Assembly (NCBI GenBank): GCA_008921705.1
Contig: VFFE01009081.1
Span: 729,912-793,911, forward strand
Origin: Burhinus oedicnemus
Taxonomy: Eukaryota; Chordata; Aves; Charadriiformes; Burhinidae
Reading direction: 5' to 3'
DNA: 64,000 nucleotides
Below the pieces are notes generated by a model that made no database searches, had not been told where the DNA came from, and worked only from the letters and a program-made list of their open reading frames with translations. Below are positions 26,881 to 39,300 of this stretch, piece by piece; position 1 is the stretch's first letter, and every line of letters starts with the position of its first letter. A program made the translations under genes and the position numbers.

Positions 26881-27224
26881 TGCCCAGGCAGAGGCACCGC
26901 ACTGACCCGCGCTGCCGGCCGGGACACGGGACACCTCCTCCTGCTCCGGACCTGTCCCCAGGTGTGATGGCACAGGCCAGGAGGCTCCTCAGCCCCCGTG
27001 GGAAACGGGAAGGTGCCGTCTCACATCCGCGTCCTGCTTCCCCTCAAAACCCCGAGAGCAGCCGTACAGTCGCCTTCACAACAATTATAATACTCAGCGG
27101 CACATCCAGCATACACGTTAGACTCTTACGCAGGGAAATGCCATAAACGCACAATCACTGCCGCGTCTTGAAACTGCTGGCAGACTCTCAGTCAAAATTT
27201 GGTACTTGAACCTTTAATGCAGTT

Positions 27225-27480
27225 TATTGTACGAACTCTGTATCTGATACCCGATAGTTATAGAAGTTAAAGCAAATAAATTACCAGCAGCAACCGGCTG
27301 TGTCCTAATCTCTCTGTAAGATGGCAGCCCTGATATGGCACAGATTCCCGAAGGACAGCAAGTCTGCTCTCGAGGATATTGATCTGCTCCACTGTTCTTC
27401 CTCCTAATTGTCACCAATGCAGTCCCCTCCAATTAGCCCGCTCAGCTAACCGGCAGCAGCAGCCTGCTCTCCCCGCGTTC
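27225..27480. promoter_or_regulatory. Candidate regulatory stretch with paired homeodomain sites
   Basis: Repeat-free sequence containing CCTAATTGTCACC (near 27405-27420) and, about 20 bp on, CCAATTAGCCCGCTCAGCTAA, two homeodomain-type cores in inverted arrangement. It is offered as a candidate only. Confidence 0.2.
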
Positions 27481-28399
27481 ATTATCCAGGTAGGTGACAA
27501 AGTCAAAGCCTAGCTAAAAAAGAGCCCAAAAAGAATATAAAAACAGAGCAGTGGTTGCTGCTGCAGGCATTTTTTTTTTTTTGGTACTTGCAATATTTTA
27601 ATATGCTTACGGATTGAAAGCCGCCAGTGAAATAATTTATACAAACACTCTTTGGGAACACTGTATCACTGGAGCAGGGAAACATCCGCGCTGCCAGGTT
27701 TTCCAGAATGAAACAGGAACCCGTCACGCGGGAATACAGAGGCGTCATTTTTTTTTGCTGACAGGAATCACTGGTTCTAAAAAGTGCTGCCTTCCACAAT
27801 CTGAAGATAAAATTGACTATTAAAGATAAATTGAACTATTTACTTATAGAAAAGATTTATGGGTTTATGAACAGAGGACACATGAATAAATCGTTTGCTA
27901 AATAACTGTGGGGAAAAAAAGGCACAGAAATGCTTTTAGTTTACCAGATTGGCTCCACAGGCAGCTCGAATCAGCACAGTCGCACTTTGCAACCTTGTGC
28001 CACAGACGTGACAAAGACAAGGCAAAGGCCAAGTATCTCTTGAACATGTTTTGTATTGTTTTCCATGCTTGCAACCAGATTAAAATATTCTCAATCACAC
28101 TCCTACACAGAACAGATTTTATTTAGGTCACTCAAGAAATTAGATTTTTGACATGAAAATTAAATATTAATTTAATATCTCTTAAAGAACTGAATTCATT
28201 TCAGAGCGACACCCAGTCACACTCTGAGAAAAGGCTTTAGATACAGGAAATTTTCAAATGAGCAATCGGCGGTTCTCTGCTCTGACCGCCAGCCAACGGT
28301 GCCAGCAAGGGGAGCTGAGGTCCAACAGACGCTTCACCCCCTTCGCCCAGGTGAAAGGGAATATCTCCCATAACTATGGCAAAGGGAAGAGCCACCTTT

Positions 28400-29240
28400 C
28401 TGACATTATTCAGCTCAACAAAGGGCCTAAATGTATCTTCTGGAGAGGCAACCAGCCACAGCAGACAAGAAGTCCTCTATTTCTTTGATAACTGAGTCCA
28501 GCAGTTAATTGCTTATGAAACACTTGCTTGGCATTTATGTTGAAATTGTTCCGTTTCAGCTTTTAGTCATTAGTTTTTATCATGGGTTTTTTGCCAAGAT
28601 TGAATTTTCTGAGTTTTTTTGACACAAAAACATTCTTCAACACAATGAGGTTGCCTATTTGTATTCTACTAAACTAATTAGACTGAGTTCTTTAAGCTTC
28701 TCCTTGTAAATATTTTTTATTTCCCATACAATATTTTTCTCTCTTCTGCCATCTTTCTGTTATTTCAGCATCTTTGAGAAAACACACACCAGAACTATAC
28801 ATCGTATTTCACTACCTGTCTCAGCAAGGCATTTGTATTCCTATTCATTACTCCACATGTGCGCACCTCTGCATCCCGTTAGTGTGGGGTTTGCCATAGC
28901 GTTATATTAGGACCCAACGTAAACTCTATTTTTAGAATGGCTCCAGCTTACCGAGACGTTCCCTTTGAGCAGCTTTCCTCTTCATGACATCCTATTCCAC
29001 TCATCACTGTGTCATTTCAAATTTCGTCATCAATAATTTTATATCAAATTTCAAAATGCAAACACCAAACAGAACTGCTCCCGTTGCTCACTACTGAAGA
29101 GCCCCACCCGAAAAAGCCTTTCCACCCACACTCGGTGTTGACTCCACACTGATGATATTTCTCAGGTCTGTTAACTATCCAGGATCTTAATCCACTTAAC
29201 ATAGCCGTACTGAACTTGCAGCTTGCCTTTTGTTTGTTTT
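28400..29240 (-). mobile_element. Ancient, highly diverged CR1/L3-type relic
   Basis: On the minus strand the sequence resembles the old amniote CR1/L3 consensus in the expected order. First comes an RT tail region (plus strand near 29030-29225: AATTTCGTCATCAATAATTT, then CCAGGATCTTAATCCACTTA). Next, near 28675-28800, come TTCTGGTGTGTG, AGATGCTGAAATAACAGAAA and AAAGAACTCAGTCTAATTAG. Last comes 3'-end sequence with CAATTAACTGCTGGACTCAG near 28505-28525. It is heavily mutated with no open frame. It is much older than the other CR1 copies here. The boundaries are approximate and the call rests on remembered consensus wording. Confidence 0.6.
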
Positions 29241-32200
29241 AAGAAACGAGAGTTTTTATAGTACTAAATTAAACAGCAGTAATAGGCAGTGCTTATTACA
29301 CGTAGCCTTTCAGACAAATCTCAAAAGGTTGTGATAGATTTGAAGTAGTTCCTTCCTCACAAAAGAATGCAGAAAAGTATACTGGATTGGTTAACTACTT
29401 GAATCTGTCGGATTTTCACTGAAGTATTTTAGATTGTATACGACTACGGAATAACATCTACAGACTGATGTTCTCAACCAAGTCTTGTGGCGCACCAAGG
29501 TTCAGAGCATCCCGATCTGCTGGCTCACAGATGGTCACCCTTCATAGGTAAGTGTACAACATCTGCCCCAGAAAGCACTTCATGATTCCCAAGCAACATC
29601 AGTCCACTTCTTTCCAAAAGTAGAGAAGTTATTGAAAAATATTAACGATGGTGCAAAGACAGGCAACTTACTGTTTCTTTCCAGCATGAGCCTGTCCCAT
29701 TGTTCTGGTTTCATAGACATGAACATCACTGGGATCAGCTGCAGCTTCTGCTTTCAGATACGTAACAGAAACAGTACTTGCTTCATCAAGTGTAAGAAAA
29801 ATATTTACATACTTACCTTTATTTACACAATAATAGAATGTTAAAATGCTCCAGTAATCATTACATAAAGATCAAATGTGAAACCTTATTATATACATCA
29901 GGAAAATTAGCTTTCCAATGAAATATGGCATGACCTTCAACTACTAGTATTCACAGCAGAGTCTATATTCAACCATTCATACATATATTCATAAATTTGG
30001 AAATTGTAAATTACATCACGAGATGGATTCAGCCCTAGTGAATGCTGAATTCTATTCTTCACTTACGCACATCTATCACAAATAAATATTTACTAGCACG
30101 CCCATAGTATTTTCTTCAACGCTCACTCACTTCCTGATTAAATGCAGATCGTTTTCATCCATAACTACTATTCAAATTCAAAAGTGAAAGTGATTTAGGA
30201 AATAAATTATCTTTTAGAGGTATATTTACTGTCACATGTCTTGGTCCTCTCATTCAAATGTAAAATGTTCTCCTCTCTGTCTTCATTGTTTTCCATTCTG
30301 TAATCGTAAACTCCGCAGTCAGAGCTGGAAATGAAGACCTATGGAGTGCTCTCCTCCCCAGCGCAGGCGATGAGCTGTCTTTGTCACTGTCACATCCAGG
30401 GCAGCGGCCAAATTAAAGACATTCATTTTCATGGCTGGTTATTACTACCTGATAACCTGAATGTTAAGACAAATACATTATCCCTGATGAGATGGAGAAG
30501 CCGGAACCAGAGGAAACTGAAGCAGGATACCAAGAGGACGGTCTGAAAAAATATTTGTCACAGCGGTCTGAAGAAACATCACAATGCAAGACGGTATTTC
30601 TTAAAATCAGAAGGAAAAATAATTCATTAATCAAGATGAAAAAGCTCGAACAGGAGTTTTCATTGCACAGGGGTGTTACGCAGAAAGAACCGGTAAGGTT
30701 TAGAGGGAGCATGGCCAGGAGATCCAAGAGAGGGGTACCAGGGAGCCAGGCTGCCGGTTTAGAAGCAGGATGCTTAGCTGAAAAGGCATTTCTTGGAGAC
30801 CCAGAAAGATACGTGATCTTTTTTAAAAAGTGTAAAGCTTGAGCTCCTTGGTAGGTGTCTACAAGGAGATTTCAGAAGACAAAATGGAGATTTTAGTTTG
30901 CAAATCTAGGATGCAAATCTGACATGAAAATGTGTCCGTGTGTCACCTCCACGGAGATAGCAAGTTAAGTTTTCAAGAGCAGAGAGGTAGGAAACGAGGG
31001 AGTAAGCAAGGGGATCCAAAGCCTGCCCACACAGCAGAAGTGTGGAAAAGGACTCTTCAAAAGGAAAAAATAATAATAATTAAAAAAAGAACCAAAAGAC
31101 AACAGAGACTCATGAGTCAAGAAGATTTCAAGACGAGCGCAGCTAGTGATGTTAAAGCTGGATGACAGATCATAAAAAATGAAAACTATTTTTTGGCAAA
31201 ACTTCTGTCTCTCCTCTACATAATCAGGTTTAATGTTACTGTGAAATATATTGAGCTACTTGCCCAGATAATATTCAGTGGATCTGAGATTTTCATGCCT
31301 GCCATACATCACTCCAGGAGGACACGATTGTCTCCAAAGTGTTTTATGGGTTTAGGATTGGTTCATCTTGTTTAGACCACCAATCTCAGAGGCCATAAAC
31401 ACACAAAGACCTTCCTGTGCTGCAAATTATTTTAGTTTAATGATACAGACCATCCTGCCCGTCGCAAGACATTCATAGTCAGAGTTCAGGTGGCCGGATC
31501 ACCCTCTGAAAGCGTTTCCTGCTCTTTTCTTCTCTTTAAAGCAGCTAAAGCAGTAAATCAGGGTTCTAATTTAAGAAATTTAATTAATCTCCAGCAGTGA
31601 AGCAAGGTGAAGCCACCCTGATAAAATATTTCATATAACAAATTAGCGCGAAAATCAATCATATTTCACAGCAAATCTGGTCTTTATATTTTGTTGTTAC
31701 TTTTACTGTTTCTGACAGAAAATTACTATGCACAGAAAAAAACCTCAAAGCCAACAGTCAGCACTTGACATACCAAGTTTACTTTAACCAATCCAAAAAC
31801 CACTGCTGCCTTGAAACACTGCAAAAATCTTTTATATGTTTTGTATAAATAAAAATCCCAAGGATCAGTGTGGAAAGTAAACAAACACAGGTACTTTCAC
31901 AAGTACTTTTAGGAGAAATGTCCTCCACGTTGCAAATCGCGCTTGCTACAGTTACAGACAAGAGCTGGATGAAGACAGAACCTGGAGTGCCGTCCCTGGC
32001 TCTGAGAGTGATGTTCTTCCTTCCCGCTCAATCTACAGCTCCACAGGAATGCCAGAGCCTTGGCACATTTGACCGATCGGCAGGTTATGAGTTTCAAAAG
32101 CCTCTTTCCCGGTTTTCATAAATCATAAAAATAAATAAATAAAAAATATTTAGGCTCCTAATTGCTCCCTTGGCACTTAGACTATTTTCAAGATATTACT

Positions 32201-33862
32201 AAGAGACATGTCTTTAAAAGCCTTTAAAATTAATATAGTCAATGAATAATCAAAACAATTTTAGTATGGACCTAAGGAAAGAAATAAAAAAGTATTTAGC
32301 GCTGTCCATGAATCCTTAGCCATGCTGCAAACTGAAACTTCTCTATTGTTTCCAATACTCGAAAGTATAATTTATAACAAATACTTATTTCTTCTTGTGC
32401 TGAGACACTAACAATGACAATAGCACTCTAACCAGTGATCAGAATACATTTTATGATGTCTAATAGAATCTTTATCTAGGAAAAGTATTCGCTGCCATAC
32501 TCATGAAAACATCCTTTTGGAACAGACAGTAGATAACCTAAAATATTGGGTCCATTTTAATAAGAAATGTGAAATATTCTGTTAACTGCTGTACAAGTCT
32601 TGCCTTGCAAAGAGGAGCTAATTAAATGAATGTAGAAAGAAATGTTAAAAGATCTTGCCTGGACGCTTTTCTACAGGCCTTGGTACGACCACGAGGCGTC
32701 CCACCTCCAGCGTAACGGGACGCAAAGTTGGCTGTGGCCAACTCCTCCAAGAGATCCTCTGCCAAAGGCGAGTCCTCCGCCCTGACGGAGCGGCGGAGCC
32801 TCTCTGCTTTGCACCTGCCTGTTCCTCACCCACACAACCCCACGCGGCCGCAGAGAAGGGGGCGTATTTGGAAACCCCAAGCTGGAAACGGCGGGATGAA
32901 GGGCAGCGCTTTCGCTAGTCCTCGGGCAGAACGGGCGCCGACAAATCGGTTCGCTGTCGTAACACCTGCTGTTAAGACGACAGCAGAGTAACAAATACTA
33001 ATACTAGCCTTTGTTTCTTGCTGCCAGTGTTTCATTTTTGCTTTTCATATAGTATCATAAAGACACTAATGTGTATCAGTATTGTTAATTGTTCAAGACA
33101 ACTAAAGAACAGCTCCAAAAGCACTTCCAATAGCTGAAAAATCACTTTCTGTTGAAAATGGAGTCCTCTTGAAATCCGTGTAAAATGCACTCTTAAATAT
33201 TATCTTTTCAGGTTCATTTCTCCCAAAAACAACATACTGAGGAATATATATTGTAATATGGAGCCAAATTTGCAACCCAGCTTCTGCTGAAATTAAAAAT
33301 GATCATTAAAAGACCTAATTCTTCATCTCATTATGCACCACACTAACAGGTTCAGTAGATCTTTATGCTGGTGCAAACAGTTTTGTTATTTACAACCACT
33401 TTCAGACGACTTTGCAGTATGGATTTGAACTTACACAAATTAAGATAATAAAATTACCTTTTTTCTTAAATAATCTCATCAAGCTGGTCTACTAATTTAA
33501 AATTAATGGGATGGAATGAAAATGTTGGACACTTTCAAAATAAATTAAGTGTGGAACCAGGTTACGTTTAATCAAGCTGTCACGCAAATTAGCGGCTTCG
33601 CTCAGTGAGTACTATTTAAAGAACTTCTTTGCTAGTGAAAATGTTTTTGGAACCATTACAGGAACCATCTACTTTTTGTTAAAGACAGATGAATGCTAAA
33701 AAGTACAGCTCCCCCAGTACCAGGTTTGTAATCACAACATTGTAAAGCGTTGCTAGACAGGGAAACTCCACCTCAGTCTGCGGGGGCAGGGGGTCGCTAT
33801 AGCAAATATTTTCAGAAAATAACTCTTAATCTGAAATATTACACATGGCTGCCAGAACCAAA

Positions 33863-34020
33863 AAATAAAAAAATAATTAAAAAAAAAAAAAAAAAAAAAA
33901 GATAAAAACAACAAAAAAAAAGAAAACCAACCAAACAGTGACCAAATAAACCCCACCACAACCCCAAAGAAAAGGCAAACAAAAAAAACCCCAACCCAAC
34001 CCAACCAACCAAAAAAAATT
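33863..34020. repeat. A-rich / AAC-AACCC low-complexity tract
   Basis: A run of over 20 A (about 33880-33900) is followed by A-rich sequence with ACAAC, CCAACC and CCCAACCCAACC words up to about 34020. No source element is recognisable beside it. Confidence 0.9.
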
Positions 34021-36318
34021 ACATATGCACACAATTCTTACAGGAAGAGAAAGGCAGGAAGTGCCCGTTTCTGCCGGCAATGAAGGTGGCAGCAGGAAAA
34101 GCCCCCCCAGACACCACCCCCGGCCCCCGCACACCAGCCCGGGCTCCCGGGCTCGGCTCGGCCCCCCCAGGCACTCGCTGCCCCTCGGGCTGGGAATAAT
34201 CAGCAGCGGGGACTCAACTCGCACGTTCCCGATCCCGCTCCTTCCCAAGACTTATTATCTTCTAATAACTACAGCCAGCCCCACGAAGGCATCGCCTGTT
34301 AAAAATGGCCAAAATTATACTTCAGTACTGCCAACGGCACTTATTTGTTAATTGAGTGGTGCTCTTTATTATCAACTGATTAGGCTAACTGATGTAGAAG
34401 ACGCTGTAACTTTATAAAAGGGTTGACAACTTCAATAATCAGTGTGCTGAATTCCTGTTGCTATTTTAGATGAAGATTACTGATTCTCACCCAGATGAAG
34501 CAAAAGAAAGAACAGTCTTGATTCTGCCATGACACTTGTATAGATGTATATTATTAAACAGCATACATATGTAGTCAAATTAATATTCTTAAATCGAAAA
34601 AGGAATCCTTTATTCTCCTATGAATATATTTGTATTGCTCTTCTGCACCCAGTCAAACTTTTTACTAGCAGATGTGCTTTGGATTTTGTAATTTATCTCC
34701 TTCTAACTTATGAATAATGTGTCAAGTCCTCTCCAAAGACAGCAAACATTTGCACAGAAACTGTATTCTAGGTAACATAAACTTTGATCAACAGTAAATA
34801 CTGCACATCATTTGCTACTATAAAAAATAATATTACTTTGTACTATCACAATGTATTATCTTCCATCTAAGAATTCAAAAGGTTTGCAAAAAATGTTAAC
34901 AATCTAAGCTTATTCCACTTCCCCCCTGCCTCCCCAAAAAGAATCACAGGAATTTCAAACACACTCGTACTGAGTGAACATCTGAAGCTTTATGCCGATG
35001 TTTTGTTTGGTGGTTGGTTTTTGGTTTATGCACTTACAAGTCTAAGCGTTGCATCCCAAAAATACTTTATCATGAGCTGTAATCCTAGGGAGATAGCGGA
35101 TTCTCCTCACGATTCTCTGTAGCTACAATAAGCAGGTCAAGTATCCACACATTCGCCATCAAAACAGCATTTCGTCTCCATGGAGGACCATCTGAGCATC
35201 TCCTCCCACTTGGTCAGTACCTGAGTCTTGGCTCCTGGCCCGGCTCTTCTGTGAGTTACCGCTTCCTCGGGTCACAGAGATAAATGCCCTGAACCATCCT
35301 TAACGTTATATTCCACTTCCCTACGCAAGCATTATTGGCATGAGCACTTCAAAACAATATTCCTTCTGATCACCCACTTGGTTAATCTGGTAAAAAGAAA
35401 TGTGTCTAAAATATTAAAAAGTATGCTTTTTCAAGACAGTCATTCCAGAAGTATATTAGAATGAAAAATAAATTCTGTTGCATAAAATCTTATCCTTCAC
35501 TCTTTACTTTACCTAGCTAATATAAAAAAAAACAGGAATCAGCGTAGTCCATTGGAAATGCGGTGTTTCGAGAGTTATTTGAATTAAGTCCCAAATACAT
35601 ATGCAGTGTTCAGGGTTATTACTATTTTCATAAACAGAATAATGTGTACCCTGGGCATGAATAGCTTCATTGCAGTAAACATTAATGCTAAAATAGATGG
35701 TAGGGAGGGAAAGGTGAACTACTGCTGGGGAGAGAAGGCCATAGGTACAGGAGAAAAATAACAAGCAGGTAGTAAAACTACTCTGGTGTGCCAGTTACCT
35801 GTATAGAGAAAGGCCAGGCATCCGACGTTATTAATTATTTATATTACCACTTAAGCCTTATTGTTATTTATCAAAGAATGCATGTTAACTTGAAATATTT
35901 ACACAAAACTACTGCACTCAATGAGATGAATATCACAGAAAATGCTCTTTACACCTCCCAAACCAAGATCTATTTTAAATCCATTACCCGCTGATAAAAT
36001 CAGTACGAATGAATCGCAAATGCGTTACAGAGACAAAAAAAAACCCAAAACACAACCATGATCAGATATTTGGATATAAGACATGAGAAAGGAAGAGGAA
36101 AAAAAATCCAGACCCAATCCTGCAATTTGTAGGAAGCGATGCCAGCACCCCGAGCCCACCCCAGGCCACCAGACTGTCACCCGCCTGCGGGGCTGGACCA
36201 CCCTGGGCTGCTGAACCCAGCCGCACTGGCACCGCGGCTTTGACCACGCTGCCTCAGGCTATCGCAGCCGGGGCGAAAGCTGCTGGTTTTATAATCTCCT
36301 GACGCGAGCATGCAGCTC

Positions 36319-36324
<6 letters not shown>

Positions 36325-36349
<25 letters not shown>
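36325..36349. repeat. Poly(A) run of 25
   Basis: Twenty-five consecutive A. No retroposon body is recognisable upstream and no target-site duplication was found by eye. Confidence 0.95.
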
Positions 36350-39300
36350 TCAGAAAATTCAACTACCACATCTATGCTAAAGACTCTCAGATCTTCTCCA
36401 CTCCACACCTGCGCCCCAAGTTTAATTTTAAATTTTGAACGGCTTTTGGCGTTTCATAGATACTCATTTCCAGGCGCAGGGGGGCTCGCGATGCCTCGCC
36501 GCCGCCTCCTCTGCCCTCGCCCCGTCACCCCTTCGCACGCGCTGCAGACAGCGTCCACCGCTCTGCCTCTGACGGGGGACTATAAGCAAAATTTCCCTCG
36601 CTTTGCTCTGTGAGAATCCCCCCGTCTTCTGCTCTGGCTGGTCTGTAGGAGGCAGAGCTACCCCAGAAGGTCCCATGGGAGGCTCAGCCCAACGTGTCCC
36701 CCCAGCCCAGGGCGGCCCCGAGCTGCAGAACACCCCAAATGACCACGTTATCCAAATTTAATGTGCAGGCTGTGTTTTATCTTTAGCACATACACCTTCA
36801 TACTACCAGAAATGTAACATAAAGAAGGTTTATGCAGGTAGAAAATGTCACAAATTAAATATAATTCATTAAATTAATTTTAAACTCATTTCCAACCACG
36901 TGCAAGACTCTATGCTAAAAAAAAAAAAAAAGTAGCTGTGACAAAAGATATATTTTGTTCTCCCTTCCTCTGCTATTTAATAGTCTCAGAATGAAAACTC
37001 TGGTACAATTTTCTAGTCCAATTGTTCCAGCCAGGGGGAAAATTGCTCGCCATAATTAGGCCACTTTCATAACATATTTACTCATCACCTGATCTCCTGT
37101 GAACGCGACCAAAGCACCGCACCTGTGAATTGGTGACCTATTCCTTCACCACTGCACATTTTCCCATCATCGTCTCTCCTCTCACCCCACTTTGATCCCG
37201 CTACGCGCTTGTTCACAGGTCGCGGACAGGAAAGCAAAGTTCACCAACTACAGAGAAAAATCCATGAAAGATGGTTTGCATGTCATGACTGTGGACCTTG
37301 TACCCGCGGTTTTCCTGACGGGGCTTCGCCGGTGCACGCGAGGTGACGTGGGATGATGCCCCGGGGCCAGGTGGGAAGCCCCAGGAGCCACATGCCCATC
37401 AGAGCCGGGTGGTGCAAGGCGTGATGGACCTGCATCCATTCCGGGGTGGGGAAGGACCAACCCAGCACCCTGCCGCAGCAGGGACGGGCTACTCCGTCAT
37501 CGTGAACCTGTTATCTTGCACCGCACTGGGGACTTACTCTTTCCAGTGTACTTAATATGTCTGGTGTATTGATTATTCATTGGTAAATATTGGTCCCAGC
37601 TATCTGTGCCCTTCTGTTCATCTGCCAGGCAGAGAATCGAAGTTCTGCCAAAAGCCGAAGCTGCAATCCAACCTTGACTGTGGAGCGAGCAGCAGCTGGA
37701 CCGCTGGTGCAAGTGGCGTAACACAAATTTCATCCCTTTTAAAGATATATGCATATATGCACAAAATTGTCTCACATGTGAGTATTGCAGAAAGTAACCG
37801 GAGCTCTCCAATAGCAGAAGGTCTTTGAGATCAGAGTTGGAGACGTTGCTTTACACAGAGGACAAGAAACATTTAACTGAGTATCTTTGAGTAATTATCC
37901 AGAAACAACTGCGATGTCTGACCTGGCCCCAACTGTCACGCCCACCCCGGAGAAGTGCCGCTGGCGCGGAGCTGGTGGCGTGTCCCTGCGGCATCTGGAC
38001 CTGCTGCTGCCCGGTGATGAGTAGGTAAGTTCTTTTTTTCTAATAACCAACGTGGGTTTCCCAAATCCTGAAGGGTGATAGTCACGTACAGGTGGGGACA
38101 GGATGCTAATCCTCCGATTTCTAGTTAAATTCTCAACTCAACAGTTTACTTCATGGCCCCTCCGTCTCCAGAAAGAGCCCTAAAGGACTTCCAGAGTTAA
38201 TGGGGCATGGTGCAATTCAACACACCACCATCTTCTGAAGAACTTTTCAGGATTATTTGGACAGCGTACACTACGTTTCCCAAGCCATTATGTAAATTTA
38301 CACCCTAAAATGCCTTACAAAAAAATTCCTGAAGAATTAAAGGAACTTGAACAGTAAAGTTTGGGATTTTCTTTGTGGAGAGGAATATAATGATAATTTC
38401 TACAGCAGAGGTATGCAAGTTAGCTTTCGCACATTGTTATACCACATTTAAAAGATTTTGAAGGTCACAGTGGCTTCCTACAGTCACTGCCCACAGCACC
38501 TAAAAATCTATTTACACATAGAGCCGTGATATGAGAGACCCTCAATACCTGAAAGAAAACTTTAGACTAATCAGACTTTTTTTTCACTGTTCATATTAGC
38601 ATTTCAATGACATTTTTAATGTTTAATTTTAGATTTACTTAATAACTGTCTTGAACAAGAATTATAAGAGAATTACACTGCCGGAGTGGGTTTATAAGTG
38701 GCTTGGTGAGTCCAATCATAAAAGGTGTGCCTTAAGTGCTGCAATACAATTTAACTTATATCAAGACGACCTAAAGTAGTAGCGAGACAGGGAAACACTT
38801 TAACATTTCTATATATAGAACACATTTAAAAGTACGTGATTTTGCCAGTTTACTGATTTAATTCCTATGATAAATTCAAGATAATTATGACATAACACAT
38901 CAAGATAAATGCATACATATTTTAAATATATTAACCTATAACTTTGTAAATACTATATTATACCACCATATTAAATTTATAAACAGAAATATTTAGGAAA
39001 GAAACAAAGAAATGTTTTAATTACTGCATTATTATCTATTATTTCATTCTGTAAGCAACACAATAGGTGCAAAACTACTACATTTTTAACTCCCACTGGT
39101 GTACATTTTTCATCACATCTATTAAAGTGCGTAACTAAGCTAACTCAATACTTCATAAGCATAGATCCTAAAATAAGTCAATTTATAATGTAAGTCCTTT
39201 CTGAGACCTTCATATACAGTTGTGCTCATTTTTTAACTAATTTAGTTCATCTGATCCAAATCCCTCATTAAAAACTGCTGTATTATGATGGTTAGGAACA

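Larger units (their letters stand above)
23678..28399. other. Intronic sequence with GC-rich minisatellite
   Basis: Moderately GC-rich at 24180-24640, AT-rich at 24700-26080, then the CACCGCAC block. It includes the E-box palindrome and the homeodomain-site stretch. No gene was seen. Confidence 0.6.

Noticed and set aside
26559..27146. 195-codon frame over the CACCGC repeat
   Set aside because: The His/Pro/Thr-rich product is a direct translation of the low-complexity repeat.
30492..30842. 116-codon ATG frame rich in Lys and Glu
   Set aside because: It has no recognised domain, no splice context and a purine-rich composition that yields such frames by chance. It lies in a NEGR1 intron on the opposite strand.
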